This document shows, one piece after another, positions 1 to 7,245 of a stretch of DNA of 18,179 bases. The notes under the pieces were generated by a model. That model ran no database searches, had not been told where the DNA came from, and saw nothing but the letters and a program-made list of their open reading frames with translations. Every line of letters begins with the position of its first letter. The stretch's first letter is position 1. Source of the DNA: Lachnospiraceae bacterium (lineage in GTDB: Bacteria; Bacillota_A; Clostridia; Lachnospirales; Lachnospiraceae); assembly GCA_024691045.1 (NCBI GenBank), contig JAILOC010000031.1, positions 1-18,179 of the forward strand, given 5' to 3'. A program made the translations under genes and the position numbers.

Positions 1-26
1 TTTCCTCCCCTGGGAGGGAATTTTTT
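1..26. terminator. Possible hairpin terminator at the window edge
   Basis: The first 20 bases can fold into a stem (CCTCC with GGAGG, flanked by U-A and G-U pairs, loop CCTG), followed on the plus strand by six T residues at 21-26. As a plus-strand terminator it would end a gene lying left of the window and converging on the tld operon. If A residues lie just outside the window, it could also act on the minus strand and end the tld operon. The edge prevents a firm decision. Confidence 0.45.
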
Positions 27-65
27 GGTAAGTCCCTGAAGAACTACTTTCATAATCTGTTTCCT

Positions 66-1352
66 TTACTCGGCACCTGTTACGGTTACATCCGCAAGTC
101 TTGTGTATGTGGGGATGAGTGCATTGTCGTATCTCGATCTGCCTTCGCTCATCTTCATGTTCCTGACGAACTCCTTCATATTTCCGGATATCGATCCACC
201 GGTCACGGGACGCACACTTCCGTCTGCTTCATGCAGGAACGCCAGCCTGATCTCTCCGAAGAGGTCACCCGACATCGTATCAACCTGGAAATCCGAGAAG
301 AATACGCATTCGAGAACGGGGCCCTTTAGGAGCTCTTCCTTACTGCAGCTTCCTCCGCTAACCTCGTAATTGCCGGGTATGAAGGTATCCTTTTCACCGA
401 GGTAATACGAGAACTTGGTCCCGCCGTGGAAAGCCTTCGGAACATCATCCTCCATAAGTACCCTGTCTTCTATTGGTGTTCCCTCGGGATCCGCAAGCAT
501 ATTCATCGAAGATCCGTCCAGGGTCCTCAGGGTCTTTAACGTAACCCTGTCACCGGTGATTCCTTCCGCGATGGGCTCACCCTTTTTGAATGATGAATAC
601 TTCATATGGATGAACGCACAATCGAGTCCGTCCTTGAAATATTCGTAAACCCTTACCGCGTCCTCTCCGGAAAAGACAACATCGGCCTTTCCGAGGGACG
701 GTGTCTTCTCCGCAACCAGTCTTGAAGGGCCGTATTCGAACGTCTTCTCAAGATCTGTCCTTAAATCATTCTTCATGCAGATGCCGGAATCATAGAGCTT
801 GTAGAATTCTATCTCGTGCTCGGAGTTCCTTGCATTTACCACAGTCTCAAGAAGCGATACGGGATACCTTTCCGTGACATCGATACCGGTGCTTGTTACG
901 ATCCTTCTTTTCACATCGGATACAAAGATCTCGTAGCTGTTCATGAAAACCTCGTCCGTCTCGGGGAGATTTTTGGCGGTATCCATGAAATCCGCCGAAA
1001 TGCGGTTAAGGTCCACATCCTTTTCTTCGGTCTCAGGAAAGCCGATGGGAGCTTTAAGCTCGTAGTAAGCATCCTTTACAAGGCTTGCCTGGAAAAGGAG
1101 ATCCTTTATCGTAAGCTCCGCATACTCGGGGGTCTCATCGGGTCCCATCTCCGCGCTCGCACTGCCCACGCCCTTGCCGTCTTCCGACTTTACAAATACC
1201 GTGATCTGATAGTTTTCGATATCCGCGGATCTGTTCTGGTCGAGATCGTGGCGGATGAAATAGAATTCCCAGCGCCTGGTCTTAGTCTGCGTGATCCTCC
1301 AGGCAAACGCCCCGCTTTTTTCCAGAAGCTCTTTTATCTGTTCAATCTTCAT
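66..1352 (-). CDS. tldE: TldE/PmbA-like subunit of the TldD/TldE metalloprotease
   Basis: This 428-residue protein is probably the non-catalytic partner of TldD in the heterodimeric TldD/TldE protease. In Enterobacteria that complex cleaves modified peptides such as pro-microcin B17 and degrades the CcdA antitoxin. The assignment rests on its length, on its position directly after tldD, and on the PmbA-like layout: a variable N-terminal half and a C-terminal beta-rich half ending near a V-T-V-T-G tail. I see no HExxxH motif, as expected for TldE. Its ATG overlaps the tldD stop by one base (TAATG), so translation is probably coupled and output matched. It is the last gene of the seven-gene minus-strand operon. 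The sequence is more divergent than TldD, so the subfamily name is less secure than the pairing. Confidence 0.88.
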   Translation of the reverse strand: MKIEQIKELLEKSGAFAWRITQTKTRRWEFYFIRHDLDQNRSADIENYQITVFVKSEDGKGVGSASAEMGPDETPEYAELTIKDLLFQASLVKDAYYELKAPIGFPETEEKDVDLNRISADFMDTAKNLPETDEVFMNSYEIFVSDVKRRIVTSTGIDVTERYPVSLLETVVNARNSEHEIEFYKLYDSGICMKNDLRTDLEKTFEYGPSRLVAEKTPSLGKADVVFSGEDAVRVYEYFKDGLDCAFIHMKYSSFKKGEPIAEGITGDRVTLKTLRTLDGSSMNMLADPEGTPIEDRVLMEDDVPKAFHGGTKFSYYLGEKDTFIPGNYEVSGGSCSKEELLKGPVLECVFFSDFQVDTMSGDLFGEIRLAFLHEADGSVRPVTGGSISGNMKEFVRNMKMSEGRSRYDNALIPTYTRLADVTVTGAE

Positions 1353-2785
1353 TATCCGAGCCTCCCTTTCGTCTTAAGATACGGACCTCCGTCGGCAACC
1401 TTGACCCATTCCTTGTGTCCCTTGCCGCAGCCTCCGCTTCCGAAGACCATACGGTCTGTCGAACACATCGTGATATTTCCGAGGAGCTCGGGAACATATC
1501 CTGTCATGATGACGGGTGCTACAACCTTTCCGGTCAGCTTTCCGTCCTTGATCTCGCGGCCTTTCTGGATGATGCACTGGATCCCCCAGTGCTTGGGATC
1601 TTCCATTCCGCTCTGCATTCCCTCGAGAAGATATCCGTATTTTACGGATGCGATCATCTCGTCCTTTGAGTACGAGCCGGAATCGAACATCGTGTTGGTC
1701 ATCCTGGTGTAGACCTTGTGCGCGAAGTTCTCCCTCTTTCCGTTTCCGGTTGGCTTTACTCCCAGCCTGAGTGCCGCAAGGCTGTCACAGATCCCGGATC
1801 TTAAGATCCCGTTTTCTATCTCCGTGACATCGCCTGCCATTACGCCCTCGTCATCAAAGAAATAACTCGTTACGTTTTCTGCGCAGAGCGCACCCTCATG
1901 CATCGTGACATTGTCGGAAGCGACTCTCTTTCCGATGTAGTCCGCACCGAGTGCCCTGTGCTTTACGAACATATCCATCTCGACTCCGTGTCCGAATGCC
2001 TCGTGTGCGATAAGTCCGGTGACTTCGGGTGAGGTGATGATCTCATATTCCCCGGGCTCAATGGGATCTGCGTTTAAGAGCTCGAGTGCTCCGTTTACCA
2101 CAGGCTCAAGCAGGGCTTCCATCTCATCGAAAAGCTCGGGGCCCTTTATTCCGGATACGGTCTTATAGTCTTCCTTGACCTTGCCGTCAGAGGAAGCGAC
2201 CGCTGCGACCATGCCCTCGCTGTAGACATATGACTGCCTTAAATCCCTGTTCTTCGTCAGGAACATCTTACTGATATGGGTGGACTGGGCACGGGCTATA
2301 CACTCGATCACCTTGTCGCTCATACCCATTCCCTTGTCGGAGATGGCGATGAGCTTTTCGGTGAGGGTCTTAAGATCTGTCTTTTCCGGAAGGAGTTCTG
2401 TTTCCTTTTGTCCGAAGAATTCAAGGGGCTCATCTTCGAGTATGCCGGTTTCATAGACGCTCACGGACGATGCCTTAAGAAGAGCATCCTGAAGATTCAG
2501 TTCTTTTCTGATCTCTGCAATGACAGAATCCGCATCGCTCCAGTCGACGGTATTTACCGCGTATTCGCTGTACTTTTTGTCCTTACAGACTCTGAAGACC
2601 ACGCCTCTTTCGGTGGTCATCGTCTTGTTTGATATTGATCTGGATCTGCTTCCTATCCTTATCACCAGGCCCTTTGAATCGGTGCATAGCGCACTGACGT
2701 AATCATGGTCCCGTGACAGATCATCCACCGCCTTTTTAACTGCGGGGGCAATGCTATCCAGATATTCGGAAAACGGTGCTTTCAC
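1352..2785 (-). CDS. tldD: TldD family metalloprotease subunit
   Basis: This 477-residue protein is the catalytic subunit of the cytoplasmic TldD/TldE zinc protease. The HExxxH motif is visible as HEAFGH at residues 261-266, and a late cysteine in GSGGCGKGH (Cys453) matches the third metal ligand known in the family. Length is normal for TldD (about 480). The start is GTG at 2783-2785, preceded by AAAGGGAT, which overlaps the stop codon of the upstream LicD gene. An in-frame TAA two codons before the GTG rules out a longer start. The gene ends in a one-base TAATG overlap with tldE. The family processes small, often post-translationally modified peptides; its substrate here is unknown. No peptide-modifying cluster of a known class is visible, although the operon contains one radical SAM protein. 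Confidence 0.95.
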   Translation of the reverse strand: MKAPFSEYLDSIAPAVKKAVDDLSRDHDYVSALCTDSKGLVIRIGSRSRSISNKTMTTERGVVFRVCKDKKYSEYAVNTVDWSDADSVIAEIRKELNLQDALLKASSVSVYETGILEDEPLEFFGQKETELLPEKTDLKTLTEKLIAISDKGMGMSDKVIECIARAQSTHISKMFLTKNRDLRQSYVYSEGMVAAVASSDGKVKEDYKTVSGIKGPELFDEMEALLEPVVNGALELLNADPIEPGEYEIITSPEVTGLIAHEAFGHGVEMDMFVKHRALGADYIGKRVASDNVTMHEGALCAENVTSYFFDDEGVMAGDVTEIENGILRSGICDSLAALRLGVKPTGNGKRENFAHKVYTRMTNTMFDSGSYSKDEMIASVKYGYLLEGMQSGMEDPKHWGIQCIIQKGREIKDGKLTGKVVAPVIMTGYVPELLGNITMCSTDRMVFGSGGCGKGHKEWVKVADGGPYLKTKGRLG

Positions 2786-2788
2786 TTT

Positions 2789-3850
2789 TTATCCCTTTCT
2801 GTAGATCGCGTCTAAGGCTGCTTTCTTGACGGGATCTTCATCATAAACATCCTGAAGAAAATATGCCGGCATATACGGAGCCATTTCCGGATCCCTTATC
2901 ACATAATCCCTGACCCATCTTTCCTCCATCTTGTAATACGGATAATCATGGGGCGTGTGGGTGTCGGGGCTCATATAATTTGATCCGTAATTCCTTGAGA
3001 GGATCGCATCCGGATCCGAGGGAATATAGATGGTTCCCTTTTCAAACGGAACTTCATAGCTTCTGGCAAATGCGCTTTTGGGAAATACCATGTTCATCTC
3101 GCCGAAACCGGTATGCATCATGCATGCAACGTTATCGGCATCCTTGCCCTTGGTATATGTCGAGACATTTATCGCTATGTCATTGAGCTGTCTGAGGACA
3201 TCACCGTCCGGGTTGATGCGGACTCCCGATGCTTCGTAAATGTCGTTATATGCTTCTTCGAGATTTATATCCTCGTATTCGATATCATCCCTTTTAAATC
3301 CGGGCCAGTGCAGACTCTTGTACTTGTATCCGGTAAGGATGGTATATCCGAAGATCGTTCTTGCGGTCGCATACTCCTGCGGATCCCTGGGAACATAGTC
3401 AAGCGGATACAGATCTATTCCGACGGTATAGGGAAAGAGATAGTGCTCCTTAAGGTACCCGGGATTGAAGTCGGCTTTGTAGGTATTGTTGATCCTCGTG
3501 ATACCCTGAAAATTGTAATACCTTGATTCCGACGGAGTATAGGAATCATAATTCTCTATAAAGTATCCGGGCATTTCCTTAGCGGCATATCGCAGGAACA
3601 TATTGTAATCGCCGCGCAGCATGCAGATATCGACATCATCATCCCATGGAATAAACCCCTTATGCCTTACCGCACCGAGTAATGTTCCGCAGAACGCATA
3701 CCACTTAAGACCGTGTCTTGAACAGACCGCATCAAATTCGGACACTATCTTGAGCTGGGCTGCCCAGCATCTTTTCATAAGGGATGAAACCCTGAAACCG
3801 TTCCTTACTTCATCCTGAAAATATTCATCTCCGAAGTTATATCCGATCAT
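2789..3850 (-). CDS. LicD family protein, tandem copy 1
   Basis: This 353-residue protein belongs to the LicD family (PF04991), nucleotidyltransferase-fold enzymes. The best-known members move phosphocholine from CDP-choline onto lipopolysaccharide or teichoic acid sugars. The signature runs from about residue 55 to 74: GTLLGAVRH followed by GFIPWDDDVD, with acidic residues suited to metal binding. A second conserved acidic patch reads GIDLYPLDYVP. I see no signal peptide or membrane segment, so it should act at the inner face of the membrane. AAAAGGAG lies six bases before the ATG. It has exactly the same length as the next copy (3862-4923), with long shared stretches, so the two arose by tandem duplication. 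The true donor and acceptor cannot be told from sequence; licA, licB and licC partners are absent here. Confidence 0.9.
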   Translation of the reverse strand: MIGYNFGDEYFQDEVRNGFRVSSLMKRCWAAQLKIVSEFDAVCSRHGLKWYAFCGTLLGAVRHKGFIPWDDDVDICMLRGDYNMFLRYAAKEMPGYFIENYDSYTPSESRYYNFQGITRINNTYKADFNPGYLKEHYLFPYTVGIDLYPLDYVPRDPQEYATARTIFGYTILTGYKYKSLHWPGFKRDDIEYEDINLEEAYNDIYEASGVRINPDGDVLRQLNDIAINVSTYTKGKDADNVACMMHTGFGEMNMVFPKSAFARSYEVPFEKGTIYIPSDPDAILSRNYGSNYMSPDTHTPHDYPYYKMEERWVRDYVIRDPEMAPYMPAYFLQDVYDEDPVKKAALDAIYRKG

Positions 3851-3861
3851 CCGATCTCCTT

Positions 3862-4923
3862 TTATCTTCCGCCGTATATTCCGTCCAGAATTTTTTTCTT
3901 TTCCGGATCCTCGTCATATACATCGCTTATATATTCCATGGGCATATAGGGTGCCACGCTCGGATCCTTTATGACATAGTCCCTTACCCATCTTTCCTGC
4001 TTCTTGTAGTACGGGTAGTCGTGAGGGCTTCGCGGATCGGGAGTCATATATCCCGGACCGTAATTTATCTTGAGAACGGTGTCGTAATCGGAAGGAATAT
4101 ATACCGAGCCGTTTTCGAATGGCACCTCCATCCTCTTTGCAAAGGCATTTTTGGGAAAGATCATATTATTATGGTCAAAGACCATATGCGCCATACACGC
4201 GACACTATCCGCATCCTTCCCCTTGGTGTAAGACGCGATGTTCACGGCAAGGTTATTGAGCTGTCTGAGGACATCGCCGTTTTTGTCTATCCTTACTCCC
4301 GTCACTTCATAGAGAGAAGCGTATGCTTCGTCAAGATCAATGACTTCGTATCCGGGAGATGGAGGAGTGAATTCCTTCCAGTTTTCCATCTTGTATTTAA
4401 CGCATACACCAAGGATGTATTTATATATCCTGATGGCGGAATCGTATTCTTCCTTTGCCCTCGGAACATAGTCCAGAGGATACAGATCGAGTCCGACGGT
4501 GTAAGGAAAAGAATAATGTGCCGCCAGGTAATCGGGATTAAAATCCGCCATATGTGTATTATTGATCCTCGTTATGCCCAGAGCATGTGTAAAAGCATTT
4601 TCACCGGAATAAACATTATCGAAGGTTTCTATATAATATCCCGGCATCTCCTTCCCGGCATAATGAAGGAACATGTTGTAATCGCCGCGGAGCATACAGA
4701 CATCCATGTCATCGTCCCAGGGAATAAAGCCTTTGTGCCTTACTGCTCCGAGAAGGGTTCCGCAGAAAGCAAACCATTTAAGACCATGCCTTGAACAGAC
4801 TTTATCGAAATCGGTGAGTACCTGAAGCTGTGCCGCCCAGCACTTTTTCATAAGGGAGGTTACTTCAAAGCCGTTCCTTTTTTCTTCCTGTAAAAATGTT
4901 TCATCGATGTCAAAACCGATCAT
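3862..4923 (-). CDS. LicD family protein, tandem copy 2
   Basis: This 353-residue LicD-family transferase is the close paralogue of the gene immediately downstream (2789-3850). The catalytic signature is intact: GTLLGAVRHKGFIPWDDD, then MD where copy 1 has VD. The DLYPLDYVP patch is also kept. The C-terminal PHDYPYYK and ERWVRDYVI blocks are nearly the same in both copies. Differences cluster around residues 100-115 and 180-215, which may contact the acceptor. The gene lies 11 bases upstream of copy 1, whose ribosome binding site touches this gene's stop codon. GGAG stands eight bases before its own ATG. It probably attaches a phosphorylated substituent to a surface glycopolymer; this follows from the family, not from a direct signal in the window. 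Confidence 0.9.
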   Translation of the reverse strand: MIGFDIDETFLQEEKRNGFEVTSLMKKCWAAQLQVLTDFDKVCSRHGLKWFAFCGTLLGAVRHKGFIPWDDDMDVCMLRGDYNMFLHYAGKEMPGYYIETFDNVYSGENAFTHALGITRINNTHMADFNPDYLAAHYSFPYTVGLDLYPLDYVPRAKEEYDSAIRIYKYILGVCVKYKMENWKEFTPPSPGYEVIDLDEAYASLYEVTGVRIDKNGDVLRQLNNLAVNIASYTKGKDADSVACMAHMVFDHNNMIFPKNAFAKRMEVPFENGSVYIPSDYDTVLKINYGPGYMTPDPRSPHDYPYYKKQERWVRDYVIKDPSVAPYMPMEYISDVYDEDPEKKKILDGIYGGR

Positions 4924-4956
4924 CTGTATTCTCCAAGGTCCGTGAATCCTTCCGGA

Positions 4957-5946
4957 TCACAGATATTTTTCAGCCCAGGAACCCGGTATCGCACCCGGAT
5001 GCTTAGACATGAACTCCCGTACAGCTTTCTGATGCGCCGAATAGTACGGATATTCATGCGGCGAATGGATATGCGGTGTCATATACGAAGCACCGTAATT
5101 TCTTCTCAGCATTTCGTCATATCCCCTCGGGATATAGACATAGCCGGTCTCATACGGCACCTTGAAGAGCTCATCGAAGCATTCAAGCGGAAACATCATC
5201 CTTTCGCCTTCGAAGGTGATATGTCCGATATTTCCCATATATGCCGATTCTTCCGCGGAATTGATCGAATCGCTCAGATCCATGAGTACATTGAGCTGCC
5301 TTATGATATCCTTGCCAGGGTCGAATTCATATCCCGTTATCATCGAAAGCTCGGCAAGCACTTCGGCAGGTTCAAGATGCTTTCCGTCCTTATCCGCAAG
5401 GGGCCCCGAGCCCGAAAGGAGCTTTCTGCAAAGCTCTGTCGCCTGCTGGATCCTGTAATGAAGATCTATGTGTGCTTTCCTTTCATCGGGATCTTCCACA
5501 ATGAAATCGAGAGGATACAGATCCAAACCTGCGGGATACGGAAATCCGCAGAATTCCTCCGCCTTATTTTCATCGAAGATTATGCTTCTTGTATTGTTCA
5601 CTCTCGTTATGCAGTCATATTCATGATCTTTCTCATCATAATTTATGATCTGATATCCGAAGGGAAGCTCGGCCGGGGCGAAGGACAAGAATTTCTCATA
5701 GTCTTCGCGCGGCATTGCGATGTCGACATCATCATCCCACGGGATAAAGCCCTTGTGCCTGACCGCACCCAGAAGTGTTCCGACAAAGGCAAACCATTTA
5801 AGACCGTGAGCTTCACATATCACGTCAAATGCTTCAAGAACGCGGAGCTGTGCACCCCAGCATCTTTTCATAAGTCCGGGTACCAGAAAACCGTCCTTTG
5901 TTTCATCCCTGAAAAAGTCATCATTCAATTCGAAATGAACTGACAT
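4957..5946 (-). CDS. LicD family protein, divergent copy 3
   Basis: This LicD-family transferase (329 residues) is the most divergent of the three in the operon. It retains GTLLGAVRHKGFIPWDDDVD at about residues 56-75 and a DLYPLD patch, but its middle region is unrelated in detail to copies 1 and 2, and it lacks their extended C-terminal tail (roughly 20 residues). The ATG at 5946 is preferred over one 54 bases upstream. It has a GGAGG site just before it, and the protein then begins at the same point as its two paralogues (M, short polar stretch, then an acidic and aromatic run before the GLMKRCW block). The upstream extension would overlap the radical SAM gene. It ends in TGA, 33 bases before copy 2. 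Substrate unknown. Confidence 0.9.
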   Translation of the reverse strand: MSVHFELNDDFFRDETKDGFLVPGLMKRCWGAQLRVLEAFDVICEAHGLKWFAFVGTLLGAVRHKGFIPWDDDVDIAMPREDYEKFLSFAPAELPFGYQIINYDEKDHEYDCITRVNNTRSIIFDENKAEEFCGFPYPAGLDLYPLDFIVEDPDERKAHIDLHYRIQQATELCRKLLSGSGPLADKDGKHLEPAEVLAELSMITGYEFDPGKDIIRQLNVLMDLSDSINSAEESAYMGNIGHITFEGERMMFPLECFDELFKVPYETGYVYIPRGYDEMLRRNYGASYMTPHIHSPHEYPYYSAHQKAVREFMSKHPGAIPGSWAEKYL

Positions 5947-5955
5947 GTTACCTCC
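5947..5955 (-). promoter_or_regulatory. Ribosome binding site fixing the start of LicD copy 3
   Basis: On the minus strand GGAGG (5951-5955) is followed by TAAC and the ATG at 5946-5944. The TAA in this spacer is the stop codon of the upstream radical SAM gene, so termination and re-initiation occur within a few bases. Spacing is short at four bases. No comparable site precedes the upstream in-frame ATG codons. Confidence 0.7.
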
Positions 5956-6934
5956 AGTCAAATACCTGCACATCCGGGCATTTTGCGACCAGCAGATCAC
6001 GTATATATCCCTCCATCGCAGTCCTTACCTCTTCGGGATACTGGTAATATCCGTCTTCATTTACATACGGATACTGCGCAACGGAAGAATCCGGTAATTT
6101 CTTTCTCATATTCTTAAGGTACTGATCCGAGATCCTGAAGGTTCCTATGCTTATATCCTTCACCTTCGAAAGATCGATCCCGGATGCGGCCATTTCGATC
6201 ATGTCGGAATAGATATCTCTCCAGTTCCTGACATAGATCATCGGATCAAAACAGATCCTCACGGGAAAGCCCGCTTTCATTGCGGCATCAATGGCCTCTA
6301 TCCTGGCGCCGAGATCCGGTGTTCCTTTCTCAAAGCGTTCCCTTACAGCATCCGGCGAAAGCGTAAAGGCAAATATCGCACTCTCACTTACCGGAAGCTC
6401 CTTATAGATGTCCGTACGTCCGCATTTAGACCTGATCTCCACACTCAGGCCCGGTGTTTTTTCAGCCTTCACGCACCATCTGCGTACATAACCGGTTATC
6501 CCCTCCAGTGCGGTAAGGTCGGTATTATATGATGCGCACACATAGACGGAGTGCTGCTTTACAAGCTCGTCAATCTCGGAAAAAGTCTCTTCTATATCCG
6601 TAAAGATGCAGATATCCGAGCCCGGATACATTCCCTTCAGGAAACAGTACTCGCAGTCATAGATGCAGTTCATGACTCCGGGGGAATAATAAAAATGTTC
6701 GTTTCCGAAGCTCTGGCATACCGGGGCACCTTCATATAAATGCTTTCCCGGGTTATGGGCCAGTATAAGGTTCCTTCCGCAGGCACCGGGTTCTCTCTTC
6801 AGATCGAAAACATCCTTGTAATGACCGATCGTCTTCGGCACGGTGCATCCGATCCTCTCAAGGATCCTTACCGTCTCGGCATCATCCGCCGCGCCTTTTT
6901 CCACATATACATTGTCAAAAAGAGCACGCCACAT
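5948..6934 (-). CDS. Spore photoproduct lyase (SplB)-like radical SAM protein
   Basis: This 328-residue radical SAM protein resembles spore photoproduct lyase, which reverses the UV-induced 5-thyminyl-5,6-dihydrothymine lesion in spore DNA. The cluster-binding motif is CxxxCxxC at Cys90, Cys94 and Cys97, the spacing seen in SplB. A cysteine at 133 in VYVCASYNTD falls where SplB has its catalytic hydrogen-donor cysteine (Cys141 in Bacillus subtilis numbering). The stretch RFEKGTPDLGARIEAIDAA, followed by KAGFPV, also matches the SplB family pattern from memory. The ATG lies inside the end of the 77-residue gene (20-base overlap), with GGAG ten bases upstream. No sporulation gene is visible nearby. 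It could be a true lesion lyase or one of the SPL-like proteins of unknown substrate; the retained cysteine favours the former. Confidence 0.82.
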   Translation of the reverse strand: MWRALFDNVYVEKGAADDAETVRILERIGCTVPKTIGHYKDVFDLKREPGACGRNLILAHNPGKHLYEGAPVCQSFGNEHFYYSPGVMNCIYDCEYCFLKGMYPGSDICIFTDIEETFSEIDELVKQHSVYVCASYNTDLTALEGITGYVRRWCVKAEKTPGLSVEIRSKCGRTDIYKELPVSESAIFAFTLSPDAVRERFEKGTPDLGARIEAIDAAMKAGFPVRICFDPMIYVRNWRDIYSDMIEMAASGIDLSKVKDISIGTFRISDQYLKNMRKKLPDSSVAQYPYVNEDGYYQYPEEVRTAMEGYIRDLLVAKCPDVQVFDWR

Positions 6935-7148
6935 GCCTGTAGATCTCCGCCAGAGCCTTCTTGGAATCGGCTTTGTTGTTGCAGGGAAGAGTCCCCTCTT
7001 CGGTCAGTTTTTCTTTTATCTCTTCCAAATCGATACCCTCGATACGGGCATAGTTGCACATCTGGGCAAGCTGCGATCTCATCGTCTCGCTCAGTACCAT
7101 TTCAGAGGCAAAAATATCCGATTTTTCGGGCCTGTTACCTGATCGCAT
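6915..7148 (-). CDS. Small protein of unknown function, first gene of the spl-licD-tld operon
   Basis: I do not recognise this 77-residue protein. It is charged and probably helical, with no signal peptide or membrane segment. It has three cysteines, in MCNYAR, LPCNN and HVACSF. Support for a real gene comes from its 20-base overlap with the next gene, its position just inside a promoter, and amino acid composition unlike the shadow frames. The start is uncertain. ATG 7148 lies only about four bases after the predicted transcription start, which would make the message nearly leaderless. ATG codons at 7100 (61 residues) and 7082 are alternatives, but none has a strong ribosome binding site. 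The most protein-like part, from MCNYARIEGIDLEEI onward, is kept with any of these starts. Confidence 0.6.
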   Translation of the reverse strand: MRSGNRPEKSDIFASEMVLSETMRSQLAQMCNYARIEGIDLEEIKEKLTEEGTLPCNNKADSKKALAEIYRHVACSF

Positions 7149-7158
7149 AGTCCATTTA

Positions 7159-7187
7159 AGTATACCTTTTTTAAAAATACGCTACAA
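7159..7187 (-). promoter_or_regulatory. Predicted promoter of the seven-gene minus-strand operon
   Basis: On the minus strand TTGTAG (7182-7187) is separated by 17 bases from TATACT (7159-7164), a good match to a vegetative sigma-A promoter. Transcription would begin near 7152 and run through the small gene, the radical SAM gene, three LicD genes, tldD and tldE. No other convincing promoter is seen within that run, because the gaps are too short. Confidence 0.55.
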
Positions 7188-7208
7188 CTACGAAATTTAC
7201 TGTATAAT
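7181..7208 (+). promoter_or_regulatory. Predicted promoter of the spermidine-synthase-like and PlsC-like operon
   Basis: TATAAT at 7203-7208 is a perfect -10 box, lying 37 bases before the ATG at 7246. The -35 region GCTACA (7181-7186, 16-base spacer) matches only in its last three bases. This -35 overlaps the -35 of the divergent promoter on the other strand, so the two operons may compete for polymerase or share a regulator. Confidence 0.5.
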
Positions 7209-7245
7209 AAGGCTTGCTACACAATATTTCCCGGAAAGAAATGCC

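Noticed and set aside
816..1712. A 298-codon plus-strand frame opposite tldE and tldD.
   Set aside because: Antisense to two genes with strong family evidence, no ribosome binding site noted, and a biased composition typical of shadow frames.
66..2785. A classical microcin or other known RiPP cluster around tldD/tldE.
   Set aside because: No YcaO, cyclodehydratase, lanthionine synthase, SPASM-type radical SAM protein or recognisable precursor with a leader-core layout is visible.
4942..5943. A 333-codon plus-strand open frame opposite LicD copy 3.
   Set aside because: It lies wholly antisense to a gene with clear LicD motifs and a good ribosome binding site, and its protein shows no domain pattern.
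2789..5946. A complete phosphocholine decoration locus.
   Set aside because: LicD-family proteins are present, but no choline transporter, choline kinase or CDP-choline synthase gene is seen in the window.
7054..7245. A 64-codon N-terminal extension of the spermidine-synthase-like gene.
   Set aside because: It would pass through the promoter region and antisense to the small gene; the ATG at 7246 has a ribosome binding site and starts the membrane domain properly.
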